Below, piece after piece: positions 12,116 through 24,760 of a stretch of DNA of 64,000 nt. The position numbers and the translations under genes are program-made. Below the pieces are notes generated by a model that saw only the letters and a list, made by a program, of their open reading frames with translations, made no database searches and had not been told where the DNA came from. Location: contig JAFMOC010000038.1 in the NCBI GenBank assembly GCA_019802505.1, positions 3,400,501 to 3,464,500 on the forward strand. The letters are read 5' to 3'. Source of the stretch: Corydoras sp. C115. Taxonomy: Eukaryota > Chordata > Actinopteri > Siluriformes > Callichthyidae. Every line of letters starts with the position of its first letter. Positions within the stretch are counted from its first letter, which is position 1.

Positions 12116-13654
12116 AAGTAAAAGGTACACACCTCTTTTAGCCATTTATTCCTCTGAATGAAGGGGCAGAAACACAGACAATTTCTAAAATCATGTAAAA
12201 GGCCAAAACTGAAAGAATGAAGCTGTTATATGATGGAGCAAATTAAAATAAGTGGACATAAAACCTCCAGTGGTATTAATGTGCGGTGTGGAATACTTCT
12301 GTTCGTATATATCTGTATATAATTTTGCTATAGCATACGAGTCCACGTTATTTCTGGGCAGTCTTCATTTTGCAGGCTTTCATTTAAAATTTCATTTGAA
12401 CAGTGAAGGCTGTGAACATTTATTGGCAGTCGTAATGTAAATGAGAACCTCGTTGCTTTAATTTACCGTTGTACCATTTATAATTGAGAAGCAAAAAACT
12501 AAGGAAAAAACTAAAATACTAAAATATTCAGAAAACAAATCTATATTTTGATATTTTTCGGAATAAAGAAGTCCTATTAAACTATCACTTTGGCATCAAA
12601 TTAAATAAATCACACATGATGTTGTGTTTATGTAGTTCAGACAGAATTATGGGGAAAGAAATTCAAAGGCTCATTTCGCATTGATCTTAATGTCTTAAAG
12701 CTTTTACAGCCTTTTATCATTTCAATCAGTCGCTTTCAGGTCTCTCACAACCCTTATGCCTCTGAACTGAACGACGATGACGACGATAATAGCAGCAACT
12801 CCAATTAACAGCACTATCCACATACACCACCGTGACTTCTGCTGGCAAGTCAAGTGTATGCAAAGGTCAATTGCAGCAGTTTTTAAATTCAGGCCTCAAG
12901 GCCACCTTCACTATTGCCGAATCAGAAGTCAAGGGCTGTTTTATGAATCAGAGACTTCGGCTACTGAGTGGATAGGCACTGAATGCCTTTGTTCCGATGG
13001 AGCAGTACACTGGAGAAAAGAAAAAAAATAAATAAAAAATAAAAAGCATAGGACAAAGTTTATCCCTTTTTGCCGGTTGATTTTTTTTTTAAACCACATT
13101 GACTGATCCTAGCTCAAAACTCCATTTCCCATGAGTCTCAGCTACAGGAGATTAGTGATGGTCCAATGAGTCCTCTAACACATTCTCTGGCCAAACACAC
13201 ACTTCTGCACACTGTCCAATCCTCCAGTGTTGTGTCTTAAATTGGAGGTAGTGTAGCGGCAAATAGCATACAATCCCACCAAGAGCAAACATTCCTCAAG
13301 ATGCCAACCACTCACATCCACAAGAAGCCTGGTCCTTTTTATAATCCCTCCACAGACATGCTGGAGTGTTCCAGCAACAATACAGACAGTCAGTACTAGA
13401 ACACTAATGTTAGACAACACTGTTAAGATCTGCCAATTTGCTTTAAAAAGACCATTTGCTTCCTGCTGCCGAGGCAGCATTTTTCGAATGGGATGAGTGG
13501 GTTTAATGTGGGAACGATGGTTTTATGGTTTGCCTCTAGACCAATAAACACACTCGAGTGTGATCATTATTTGTTCTGGTTAAAAACAATAAAATGAATT
13601 AAATAAAAAAGAATCAGTGATCGTATTCACTGGAATTGATTTTTCAATGACAAG
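12116..13654. other. intron 4 sequence without recognised features
   Basis: Mostly non-repetitive. A minus-strand open frame of about 100 codons at 13175-13480 has no recognisable motif and is treated as chance. Confidence 0.45.
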
Positions 13655-13976
13655 ATCATGTTTGCCTCTTAGTGCTGGCAATCCAGGTTCAAATCCCAAT
13701 CTGGGTGGAGTTTTCATGTTCTCCCCTTGTGGGTTTTCTCCGGGTTCCCTGGTTTCCTCCCACAATCCAAAAACATGGATTCAAGGTAAACTGAACACTG
13801 AAAATTGCCCCATATAGAGTGTGTGTTTGTGTGAGTGAGTGTGTCCAGTGATGGATTGGTGTCATGTCCTGAGTGTACCTGCCCACCGCCCGAAACGTTC
13901 TCCCCTGGATGGGAATAGGTAACCCGCCGTAACCCTAGTAGAGGATTGAGCGGAAGATAATGCATGAATGAATGAA
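13655..13976 (+). mobile_element. old SINE-1 copy
   Basis: Starts in the tRNA-like part (gcctcttagtgctggcaatc), then ctgggtggagttttcatg, accctagtagaggattgagc and a GAATGAAT tail. Confidence 0.85.
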
Positions 13977-14009
13977 TAAAGGAATGAATGACTCAAACAG
14001 CACAGGGCT

Positions 14010-14650
14010 GTACTCAGCGTTGGGGATTCAGGTTCAAATCCCGATCTGGGTGGAGTTTTCATGGTCTCCCCATGTGGGTTTTCTCCCACAGTCCAAAAAC
14101 ATGGATTTAAGGTAAATTTTTCTGGTCTAAATTGCCCCAAAATGTAGTGTATGTGGCGGCACGGTGGCTTAGTGTTTAAAACGTTCGCCTCTCAGCACTA
14201 GGGTTTCCAGGTTCGAATCCCCATCTGGGTGGAGTTTCCATGTTCTCCCCGTGTCTGCGTGGGTTTACTCCGGGTTCTCCGGTTCCCTCCCACAGTCCAA
14301 AAACATGGATCAAGTCAACTGAGGTCTCTAAATTGCCCCATATAGAGTGTGTTTGTGTGAGTGAGTGTGCCCAGCGATAGATTGGCGCCCTGTCCTGGGT
14401 GTATCTGCCCAGCGCCCGAAACCTTCTCCCCTGGATGGGCATGGGGAACCCCACCGCGACCCTAATAGAGGATAAAGCGGAAGATAATGAATGAATGTAG
14501 TGTATGTGTCTGTGTGAGTGAGCGTGCCCAGCAATAGATTGACACCCTGTTCAGGGTGGGAGTGCCCAGCGTTCGAAACGTTCTCCCTTGGATAAGCAAG
14601 GGGAACCCTATCCCCCGTGAACCTTGGTCCTAGTATTGGATTAAACTTAA
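14010..14650 (+). mobile_element. old SINE-1 copy interrupted by a younger SINE-1
   Basis: The older element runs 14010-14154 (caggttcaaatcccgatctg to ccaaaatgtagtgtatgt) and resumes at 14494-14650 (tgtctgtgtgagtgagcgtg to ttggattaaacttaag). Its interior was the target of the copy at 14155-14493. Confidence 0.85.
14155..14493 (+). mobile_element. full-length SINE-1 nested in an older SINE-1
   Basis: Complete element from ggcggcacggtggcttagtg to the aagataatgaatg tail. It is bounded by a 14-base duplication, aatgtagtgtatgt (14141-14154 and 14494-14507), which belongs to the older copy. Confidence 0.93.
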
Positions 14651-15369
14651 GATAACTTTATGTTTTAACACAGCAAACACCTTCTATTTTAGCCCATTCT
14701 CTTTTCTCTTTCACTGAACAGGTAAAATTCTCTGAATTAGCATTTTAGGGATGGCTTTCTTTTTCCATCATGACTGTAACCCCTAAGCAGGGGTTAAAAA
14801 GTTTGAAGGATTCATTTCTGAGGCCTGTAAAGCTCTAAGCTCAACCTGACTGAGCACCTTAAAGATGAAATGGAATGCTGATTGTGAGTCAGGCTTTTTC
14901 CTCCACCATCACTGTCTGTCTTCAAACATGCTCTTAAAACTGAATTCACACAGACTTTCAAATCATGTGGAAGCCCTGGGGAAACAGTGGCTCTTGTAAC
15001 AGCAAAGGAAGACTAACTTCATATTAATGCCCTCTTTTTAAGTACATATTAATGCCCCCCTACGGTATTCACTGGAAGAAAAAAAAGGCAGCTCTCAGAA
15101 ACAAGAAGAAATAAATAATTAAATCGAACGTTTCAGTAAAAAATATGCCAAATCATCTGCCAACAAACCATGAAATAATTTAAACATTTTTCATAAGCAA
15201 GTAAATTATTTACATATTATTATTTACAAAGAAATACGGCTATCTTCACAGCAGTGCTGTCAGACTAGAAACAAGGATGTTTGTCTGATACAGAGGAAAC
15301 ATTAAGAATTATTTTCTTGCAGTGGTAGAAAATGTGCTTACATTTAGCTTTGAATCTTCATTATGTGCC

Positions 15370-15640
15370 GACCTTCCGATTAGTCCACTCCATGGCCTGC
15401 GAGGCCTGCTCTGTCCAGGGTCTTGGTTTCACAGTTGATTGAGAAGATCAGAAATGACCGACTGAGCAGGCTACCCAACTGTTAATCCAAACCCTCATCC
15501 TATCCCAGCCAATGTACCTCCACTATTCAGCTTTTTTCATTGGCTTCAAGTAGTTTTCCAAATTTAGTACAAGAGCCTGACCTTGGCCTACAGGACAATC
15601 TCTAGATTAATACAACCAGCCAAACAAGAAACCAATATGG
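15370..15640 (+). mobile_element. LINE reverse-transcriptase C-terminal remnant
   Basis: Decayed sequence resembling the end of a teleost LINE ORF2: gaagatcagaaatgaccgac, caggctacccaactgttaat, attggcttcaagtag, and ttggcctacaggacaatc. The frame is broken. Recognition is from memory of this common fish repeat. Confidence 0.55.
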
Positions 15641-16544
15641 CAAAGCACAGGAAGGCTAGACAACAAATACCAAGCTACAAGTGTTGACAATACTTTATAA
15701 AGGAAAATTAGAATAATAGGACTTTCATGAATACCAACAGATTAAACAGGTGACATTAATTAGTATTTAAAATGGGCAAATGGCTTGTGATTGGTTGTTG
15801 GAGAGCAGGTGATGGTGGTGTCAGGAACTGGTGGTTCATGGGCAGTGTAGTTTTAAACAGGTGCCAGGAAGAGAAATAAAAATGGTGACATTAGACTACA
15901 GTTCCTTGATTGGTCCTTAACTTATTGTTTTTTCAATAAACGTTAATGTAAAAATAATGGAGTATCTTGTGCTTTTGCAATTAAATTCTAATATATATTT
16001 ACAGTACTGAACTAACTGACACGACACACAGGATTATATTACAAGCAATTTAAGGTTAGTGCTTAAGACGTACAAAGTAATCTTGTGACTTGACATGAGA
16101 ATTAAAAAATAAGCCTTTGGATCCCAGAAGTGTTTGTACAGTGAATTCTTAATAATACAGAGAAAAAAATCTCTGTGAAATAATAACCTTAAATTAACTG
16201 AGGCTGTTTTTGTCTGTTGGATAAATAAAGGGTAAGAAGCAGCTTGTGAGGAAGATAATATGCTTATTTTTAGCAGCTTCTTTAGAAAGTTCTTGCAAAT
16301 GAGGCAATAGTTAGAAAACGTGGAAACTAATAAACAGCACATCAGTGCATTTGTACTATTGTTTACCTGACTGAATGGACACACTCTGCACTCAACACAT
16401 ACATCTCAACAGCCTTCACCTTTATTGAGGGTCCTTTCTACTAGGGGGTGTAGACCCCCGCTCCACCAGTCCCGATTGGCCACACAGCCCCAGGAGACGG
16501 CCCTGCTTTCCACAGACACCCACTTCTCCCAAAAGTATAAAATT

Positions 16545-16796
16545 ATTTCATCAGTTTATTATCTTTCGTTTAGTCCTCTACAAGGTTCGCAGACTGATTC
16601 CCCATGCCCATCCAGGGGAGAACGTTTGGGCGTTTTGGGCGACACACAGGACAGAGCGCCAACACAAACACAGAATATGGGGCATTTCTTTTAGACTGTG
16701 GGAAGAAAGGGAAGAACCTGGAGAAAACCCAGATTGGGATACGAACCTGAATCCCCAGCATTAAGAAGCGACTGTGCTCATTACTAAGCCACCATA
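16545..16796 (-). mobile_element. old SINE-1 copy with deletions
   Basis: Reverse copy with ccccatgcccatccagggg, agactgtgggaagaaagg and aagccaccatac. The middle GT-rich section is shortened. Confidence 0.8.
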
Positions 16797-17104
16797 CTGT
16801 GCAATACACAGTATAAGATGCTGTCCAGAATTATAACAAAAAGTTTTTTTTTTAACCAAACGGCAACATGTCTGGTTTTGGGTTGAAGACCAGTCAGAAC
16901 CACACTTTTGGCTCTATCTTACAATGAGATGCTCATTGCTACTAACACGCCGTCAACAGTCCATTTCCACACTTTGTGCCTGCACTGTTTGAATATTAAT
17001 AGAGCTTGTGAATATATCTACATCAATAGATGTAGTAGTCTTCAAATAAGGTGTTATATATATATATATATCCTTATTCTTACTCCTTGGATAACCATCT
17101 AGTC

Positions 17105-17420
17105 GTGGTGGAGGAGTTTGCGTGCTTGAATGATTCTGGGAGCTATGTTTTCGGGGCGAAGGCCCCTGGTAGGGTCTCCCAAATTAAATTGGTCCTTGGT
17201 CACACATCAGACAAATAGTGGTCCAAAACAACTCCTGTGAATAAAAACAGCAGGAAATCGTATACCCTGCCTGCATCAACAAGCGTCTGGTGGTCCATGG
17301 TACCTGACTAGGCCAAGCATGAAGGAGCTACATGGGTCAGCTCTCACCACCTGTGGGAGGGGCAGTAATAAGGATTCGGTGCATTGTGGATCAGGCAGCA
17401 GCTAAATGCGAGGGCCATGG
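17105..17420 (+). mobile_element. decayed LINE segment
   Basis: Resembles a widespread teleost LINE region: ggaggagtttgcgtgcttg, gggagctatgttttcgg, ggcccctggtagggtctccc, then atcagacaaatagtggtcc. Many changes; no open frame. Assigned from remembered similarity only. Confidence 0.5.
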
Positions 17421-18236
17421 CATGATAAACATCAGTGTGTCCCAATACTTTTGAGTATTTTGTGTTATGTAGATGAGATTTTGGATTATAAAGTGTAAGA
17501 AAGAAGATTACTGTGGGGGAAAAAAGGTCATATTGACTTAGTTTTAGTGCTGTGCTGCAGGTGGCTGTATTTGAATTTGTGAGGGGCACACTCGCACTTT
17601 AAACAGCACTCGCGCTCGCACACGCCACGCTTCACCAGTTGTATTATTCATTTGCACTTATCATATCTATAAAATCCTTAGTGACCTTGGGGAGAAAGGG
17701 AATCTATTCAGTTTGTTTTGTGTGTGCGTCGTCTCAATCTTAACAGAGGTTTATGCCACGTTTTGGTCCATCCATCTTAGGGTACGTTTTAACAGGGCAC
17801 GGCGCTTGAATTTAGGTAGGCCGATTAAATCCAAAGTGTTGTGTCAGTCTTTATAAGCAGCCTCATCTATTACTTCAACCTTCGGCTGAAACTACACCCA
17901 TCTTTTCTCTATTCCACAAGGACCAAAAGCTTTCTTACACAAAACACTAATCGTATAAAACTAGCAATGCAAGCCAATGTTAAACATTGTCCTCCACACT
18001 CCTCTTTAAAACACTACTTACGGGTTTAAAAATGATTCTGTCCGACCATTCACAGCCTGAACGTTCCCAAATCAAGCCCCCGGAGTAATGAGGTTGCCAT
18101 CTAACACTCCAAAATGACTCCATACATGATCTGAGATCAAACTAAATGAAATCATCAAGTTCATCTGACTTTTATTCACAATGGTCACTGTGCCATCCTA
18201 TTGCCTGTTATATATACACCATCATAACATATTAGA
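17421..18236. other. intron 4 sequence without recognised features
   Basis: Holds a tgtcccaatacttttgag motif near 17437 that recurs near 44565 and 52370, possibly the end of a small DNA-transposon family. Nothing else was recognised. Confidence 0.4.
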
Positions 18237-18577
18237 CACATCCATCCATCATCTTCCGCTTAATCCTCTAATAGGGTCGCGGGGGGGTTCCCCATGCCCA
18301 TCCAGGGGTGAACGTTTCCGGCGCAGGGCATATACACACAGGACAGGGTGCCAATCTATCGCTGAACACACTCACTCACACACACACTCTATATGGGGCA
18401 ATTTGGAAAAAAAAAATTCAATTGACCTTGATCCATGTTTTTGAACAGTGGGAGAAAACCGGAGGAAACGCATGCTGACACGGGGAGAACATGGAAACTT
18501 CAACAAGATTGGGATTCGAACCTGGAATCCCCAGCGCTGAGAGGGGAACGTGCTAACCACTAAGCCACCATACCGCA
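18237..18577 (-). mobile_element. SINE-1 copy, near full length
   Basis: Reverse copy from ccatccatcatcttccgct to taagccaccataccgc, with moderate divergence and an extra A run in the core. Possible imperfect flanks acatattag/acattattag. Confidence 0.88.
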
Positions 18578-19085
18578 CATTATTAGCTAAATGAAAGAAA
18601 GATTAATGAGCCAAAAAAAAAAAAATAGAGTTAGATGAGATTTATGTAAAATATATTGAAAGTAATGATATTTAAGGTCATTTAAAGTGACTATGGTAGA
18701 AAATGATAAACTGACTTTAATTACAGAGGCTGAGGATTAAAGAGAAAAGCATATTAAAATAAAGTAAAAGTAATATTGATGAGACTGGAGATAGAAGGAA
18801 AGGGTTATTTTCATTAGTTTGTTAATCCACACTTGATTGTACACCACATTCACAAACTGGAAATAATTGGCTTTTCCTCTCTTAAATGACCAAATAAGAC
18901 AGAAAGATGTCAAAGGCCATGAATCTCAATATGTGACCATTTCATTATTTCATTATCTTGAGAATAAAATATAACTTTAATTATTGCCATAAATCTTAAT
19001 TATACAAAGTTGTGGTTAACATTGCAGGCACCTATGATTAGAAATTAAATCATGTAAAACATTTACTGAAATATTACATATTCGC
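18578..19085. other. intron 4 sequence without recognised features
   Basis: AT-rich, non-repetitive; nothing recognised. Confidence 0.5.
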
Positions 19086-19339
19086 AACACGGTGGCTTAG
19101 TTAGTGGTTAGCACGTCTGCCGCTCAGGTCTGGGGATCCAGGTTCGAATCCCGATCTGGGTGGAGTTTCCCTGTTCTCCCCATGTCCATGTGGGTTTCCT
19201 CTGGGTAACAAAACAACCCTCCAAAACATGGATTCAGGGTAAACTGAATACTCTAAATTGCCCCATATAGTGGACATGTGTGTCTGTGGGAGTGTGTGTG
19301 CTCAGCGATGGATTAGTGCCTTAACCCCAAATGCGCATG

Positions 19340-19341
<2 letters not shown>
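19086..19341 (+). mobile_element. old SINE-1 copy ending at (AT)n
   Basis: Head acacggtggcttagttagtg, B box ggttcgaatcc, and 3' part to aatgcgcatggggat, where an AT array begins. Confidence 0.85.

Positions 19342-19428
<87 letters not shown>
19342..19428. repeat. (AT)n microsatellite between two SINE-1 copies
   Basis: About 87 bases of AT repeat that replace the 3' tail of one SINE-1 and the first bases of the next. Confidence 0.95.
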
Positions 19429-19430
<2 letters not shown>

Positions 19431-19711
19431 TTAGCACGTTGGCCTCTCAGCGCTAGGGATTCCCGGTTCAAATACCCATCTGGATGGAGTTTCCATGTTC
19501 TCCCCGTGTCCGCGTGGGTTTCCTCCGGGTTCCTCCCACAGTCAAAAAACATGGATCGAGTCAATTGAGTTCTCCAAATTGCCCCATGTAGAGTGTGTTT
19601 GTGTGAGTGAGTGTTTGCCCAGCGATAGGTTGCCCGGCGCCCGAGACGTTCTCCCCTGGATGGGCATGGGGAACCCTAATAGAGGATAAAGCGGAAGATA
19701 ATGAATGAATA
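19429..19711 (+). mobile_element. SINE-1 copy lacking its first bases
   Basis: Begins at ggttagcacgttggcctc and ends aagcggaagataatgaatga before a further short AT run (19711-19728). One internal deletion near tgcccggcgcccgag. Confidence 0.88.
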
Positions 19712-19817
19712 TATATATATATATATATCATATTAAAAGGAAAGCTGTAAAGAAAAACATATCTTTAGGCATTTTATATAATTTTGTGTATAAAATCAAG
19801 CACTGCTCTTTATGCAT

Positions 19818-20030
19818 CTCCAGGTTCTCCAGTTTTGTCCCACAGTCCAAAAACAGAGATTCAGGGTGAATTGCTCGCTCTTAACTGCCCCATATAGTGT
19901 TTGTGTGAGTGAGTGTTTTCCCAGTGATGAACTGCCACCCTGTCCACACCCAAATCATTTTCCCCTGGATGGACATGGGAACCCACTGCGATCCTAATAG
20001 AGGAATAGGCCAAGATAATGAAATGAGATG
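19818..20030 (+). mobile_element. old SINE-1 copy, 5' truncated
   Basis: Keeps ccaggttctccagttttg, actgccccatatagtg and cccctggatggacatggg; heavily diverged. Confidence 0.75.
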
Positions 20031-21223
20031 AACAGACTGCATTGTTAGGTGCTTGTTTCAATACACGATTAGCAATGGATCTAAATAAAGCACCTGAACT
20101 GAATTATTAGGATAATTATTAGTGTCACAATATTTAAGCATTTCTGTGACTCGGTAGCACATGGTTCTGTTAATATTAACTCAAAATGACACTTTAAATC
20201 AAATAAAAAAGAGTTCTTTGCTTGTTATTGTTCAGCCACTGTGGTTTTATATGTAATGTGTCAGGTCCAAATCAGTGGATCACATCTGCATGGCAAAGCT
20301 CCAAATTACAATAAACTGCCCGGGGTAAGTATATGCCGATGTGCAATGTGAAATGCACAGCTACAACCAAAAACTGTGTGCTTACCTACAGGCTACATGG
20401 AACTTTGGGTTATTTCCAACCAGAAGGTGCAATGTTGCATTTAAATGGCATTTTATTTGGTGTTTTATGTATTTATTTACTCTTTCACTTCGAATAGGTA
20501 TTAGGGAAACTTCAATCTCAGTGAGTGGTAATTAGATAGCCTATAGGGTGCCATTGGTAAAATACACACTTAACTTTAAAACTGCGCTCTGGAGTGGTCG
20601 AGAACTCATCAAAACTCATCGAATTCTATTTTGAGAAAAACAAAAACAACCTGGGGGAATTATTCATATTTATGCAAACAGGAAGAAATCTGCATGATCA
20701 CACGACTCAAATTTACCAGCGGCTGCTTTTAATCATTAGAAAATAGAATTTTTACTCATTTTCATCCTTTCTCTCGCTTCTGTGATCAACACTTGCTCAA
20801 GTACTGAATCTTGGGAATGTTATATGACTCCAATTTAGCAGCTGACACCTGAGCTACAGGGTGCTTGGTTTTTGAGGGTTTTCGCAAAATGTAATCACAC
20901 CTACTGTAATTTAATATATGAGTTCTGAGTACTGTCAAGCCGTTATTATGATTACAACAGACATCAGCTTGATTTCTTTGCATTTTCTTGGTTTCCTGCA
21001 CATAACCGTGAGTAGGAACCTGGGCTTCTGTATTTAAAATCCGTATTTTAAAGTTTCTGGTTTTGCATTTCGCCTCAATCCTTTCTTACCCCTTTTTAAT
21101 ACCAAATGAATTCCAGGTTAATAACATTACAACATGACATTATATGTATAGATATAACACAAAACAATGTAGCTTTCAGATGTTTTATACAACGTGCATT
21201 ATTAGATATTTTATTAAAGTCTT
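20031..21223. other. intron 4 sequence without recognised features
   Basis: Non-repetitive AT-rich sequence; no exon or transposon recognised. Confidence 0.5.
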
Positions 21224-21428
21224 ATTCATTCATTATCTTCTGTTTAACCCTCTACTAGGGTAGCAGGGGACTTCCGCGTACCCATCCAGGGGAGCACATT
21301 TCAGGCGCCAATATATCCGAACCCACACGGACACGGGAAGAACATGAAAACTCCACCCCGACTGGGATTTGAACCTGGATCCCCAGTGCTGAGAGGCGAA
21401 AGTGCTAACCACTAAGCCACCGTGCCAC
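21224..21428 (-). mobile_element. SINE-1 copy with large internal deletion
   Basis: Tail (attcattatcttctgttta) and head (taagccaccgtgccacc) are present; the GT-rich middle is missing. Confidence 0.82.
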
Positions 21429-21647
21429 CTAAACTTGAAAAATATTTCAAAGCATAATGCCTTAATGTTTGGTTTGGTTTTTTTAGGACTACGTCATCGA
21501 GGCATCATCACTGGATGTTACCCAACAGGAACAGTTACAAATGGTTTCACTATAGGGGCAATTAAGTATCGCCAGTTTACCCCTCATCAAGTCTATGGAA
21601 TGTGAAAGGAAGCCGGAATACCTGGATTTGTTCCAGGTGCCCAGATC

Positions 21648-21871
21648 CAGGATCGAGTTTCCATGTTCTTCTCATGTCCGTGTTGGTTTTTTTCTGGGTC
21701 CTCCAGTTTCCTCCCACAGTCCAAAAATATAGATTGAAGGCAAATTTGCTGGTCTAAATAGCCCCTATATAGTGTGTGTCTGTGTGAGTGACTGAGTATG
21801 TATCCAGTGCCCGAAATGTCTTTCCTGGGATAGGCATTGGTAACCCCCCCACAACCCTAGTAGGACAAATG
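21648..21871 (+). mobile_element. old SINE-1 3' part
   Basis: Starts at ggatcgagtttccatg and runs to accctagtaggacaaatgg; head lost. Confidence 0.75.
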
Positions 21872-22567
21872 GATTGATGTTTGAAGCGCTTATCTGCTTG
21901 ATCCTATTGGGCCCATAACTGCCACCTGGAGGCAGTGTGACAGAATGCATAATTACATTTCCAATGTACCTCAACTGGTTGCCAAGACGAAGAACACATT
22001 CGATTTCACTGTGTAGTTCCGCGTGCCTTTGGGCATTATAGACTGTTTTCCAGCACATTTATTGTGTTTTTCACTGGTTTATTTTTCATCTATTGCTCGG
22101 ACACATTTTCGCATTAATATAGTACAATTTTTTTGTGTTACTGTTTACATTCACCAGCATGTGCAAACACGAGTGCCAAACCATCATGATGGGTTTCAAG
22201 ACCTATTCAGAAACGACTGAAATATTCATTGCACTGCTGTGTCGCCCTTTCGCACAGCATCTTTAAAAATTATTGGATGTTTAGCTTGCCAAAACACAGA
22301 GTGACCTATGGGCTAATAAAAAATTGCCGGGAACACTATACCACTTCAACAACCACAAAGGTCTATAACAGATTCCACACCAGACCAGTAGAATGAATTA
22401 TAAACCACAGAAGGTTAAAAAAGACCTTAAGATCACAGTTACAGCATTCAGGCACTCAGCCCAGACACAGTGGGTCAGGATTACTGTACTGTCCCTGAGT
22501 GTGGACTGTCTTATGTGGAAGATCTGTCCCTTGAAATAAAAAAGCTGAAAAACAGAACTATTGAGTA

Positions 22568-22882
22568 CTTATCCATTCATTCTTTATCTTCTGTTTAATC
22601 CTTTACTAGGGGCGCGCGTGGGGGCCTATCTAGGAGAGAATGGTTCGGGAGAATCTATCGCTGGGCACACTCACACAGACACACACACACAAACACACTC
22701 TATATGGGGCAATATAGAGCATTTAGTTTACATTAAATCCATGTTTTTGGACTGTGGGAGGAAACCGGAGAACAGAGAACCCTCACTCAGGAAACCCACG
22801 TGGACATGGGGAGAACATGGAAACTCCACCCAGATTTAGTAGAGAATTAGTAGAGAAGATAATGAATGAATAAATGAATGAA
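22568..22882 (-). mobile_element. old SINE-1 copy plus short inverted tail piece
   Basis: Reverse copy (tccattcattctttatcttc to ggaaactccacccagattt). It is then joined to agtagagaagataatgaatg, which is a tail in the forward direction, so this is an inverted composite. Confidence 0.75.
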
Positions 22883-22915
22883 TTAAACTAAAACATAAAT
22901 ACGTGTTATTAGATT

Positions 22916-23261
22916 ATTCATTCATTATCTTCCGCTTTATCCTCCATTAGGGTCGCGGTGGGGTTCCCCATGCCCATCCAGGGGAGAACGTCTCGGGCGC
23001 TGGGCAGATAGACCCAGGACAGGGCGCTAATCCATCGCTGGGCACACACTCACTCACACAGACACACTCTATATGGGGCAATTTTGAGAATTCAATTAAC
23101 TTGATCCATGTTTTTGGACTGTGGGAGGAAACCGGAGAACCCGGAGGAAACCCACGCGGACACGGGGAGAACATGGAAACTCCACCCAGATGGGGATTTG
23201 AACCGGGAATCCCTAGCGCTGAGAGGCGAATGTGCTTACCACTAAGCCACCGTGCCGCCCA
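22916..23261 (-). mobile_element. full-length young SINE-1 with 12-bp target-site duplication
   Basis: Complete reverse copy of the young type (gtctcgggcgctgggcag, ggggattt/cgaaccgggaat), ending ccaccgtgccgccc. Flanked by tgttattagatt at 22904-22915 and 23262-23273. Confidence 0.95.
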
Positions 23262-23273
23262 TGTTATTAGATT

Positions 23274-23475
23274 AGATTTTTATTTTGCACCTGCTGACCC
23301 TGCCCAGCTCAATGAGAACACGTACAGTATACTAAGCGTTGGTCCTCACAAGGTTTCATCCTATAAAAATTAAAAAAATACCAGGGATTTTCTCTTGCCA
23401 CTGCTGCTTTAGGGCACTCTTTGGGGGGTTAATATTTAAAATACTGTAAAGCTGCTTTTAGACAATACACGGTCA
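23274..23475 (+). mobile_element. probable LINE 3' end
   Basis: Resembles the 3' end of a teleost LINE: aaggtttcatcc, ttttctcttgccactgctgc and ctgtaaagctgcttttagac. Heavily decayed. Confidence 0.4.
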
Positions 23476-24499
23476 CAATGCCACTTATATACCAAGTGTG
23501 TAGTGAGAAAACAAGCAGCACTACAGAAAATGAAGAAATCGTTGTACAAAGACCACATTTGCCCTCCATCAGATTTTTGCACATGACACTGCAGAGGGCT
23601 GGTAACTTCTCCAGGGTCTTTTTAGTCCTTAAGGCAGTTCATGATAAAACTACAAACTTTTTACAATAGTTCTTGAGGTTTCACACACAAAAAAATGGTC
23701 TTTTAAAGCAAAACATGACTCAGATACCCAAAAGAATTAAATGTGCCTTTAGAAGTACCACAGTGGAATTTTTAAACATCTATGAACCTGATTAAATTGC
23801 CAATGTATATGCTTTTTACTGTGCTGGTAATTTTGAAAGAATTTTATATCTTTTTATATCGTTTATATAAGTTATATTAACAGGGTTTAGAAAACGCATT
23901 AATTCAGAGAATGCAAGACCAGCATATATATATATCTCAACACATCCTATGAAATGCTTTTAAAAATAAATCTATTCCTTAACGCTTATGCAGGACAAAG
24001 CTAAATGTTTAAATGTGTCTCCATTTTTAACATTTACAAAGCTTCTAACAGAAGCCTGAAGCCATCCATTAAACACAAGATTTCAATAATATAAACTTAT
24101 AGCAATCTGTGAGCCCATTGATTTTGAGCTGAAAGGACTTTCATAAATTAAAGATGTAGGCCACTTCTGGATGAGATATGATATGGTCATTGCTGCCCTG
24201 CTGCTGGCATGGGCACTCCACAAGTGAGCCCAAGTTAGCCCTCACATGTAAACATTAGTGTGGCTCACATGTACCAAAACACATCTGGTCCACTTTTGGC
24301 ATTGCTACCCATATGTGAACCCTAACTGTCCCACATATATAAAAACCTCATATGGCTGCGACAGACATAATGCTGAGAACTTTAGAACTCTAAGAAACAA
24401 CTCAAATTATCATAACTGATTATACTGCGATTCCTTATTTACTTGTGTTGTTTTCTTACTTGTGAATGAAAATATCTGCAAAATTATGTAATGTTAACA
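23476..24499. other. intron 4 sequence without recognised features
   Basis: Non-repetitive. A stretch at 24200-24350 has repeated ccacatgtg/ccacatat-type words but no clear ends. Confidence 0.45.
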
Positions 24500-24718
24500 T
24501 TAATTCAGTTATTCAGTCATTATCTTTCGCTTAATCCTCTGCTAGGGTTGCGGGGAGTTCTCCATGCCTATCTAGAGACGAATGGTTCGATCGCTGGGCA
24601 GATACACCCAGGACAGGACACCAATCTATCACTCACACAGACACACACACAAACACACTCTATATGGGGCAATTTAGATTATTTAATTTTACCTTGAATC
24701 CATGTTTTTGGACTGCAG
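24500..24718 (-). mobile_element. old SINE-1 3' half
   Basis: Reverse copy from attcagtcattatctttcgc to catgtttttggactg; the tRNA-like head is absent. Confidence 0.82.
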
Positions 24719-24760
24719 TTCAACCTACAATCAAAGTTTCGTCCAACTATCCTTCCTAAC

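Noticed and set aside
13175..13480. 101-codon open frame on the - strand with a hydrophobic stretch
   Set aside because: No family motif and no acceptor/donor in phase with the sgcz frame; treated as chance.
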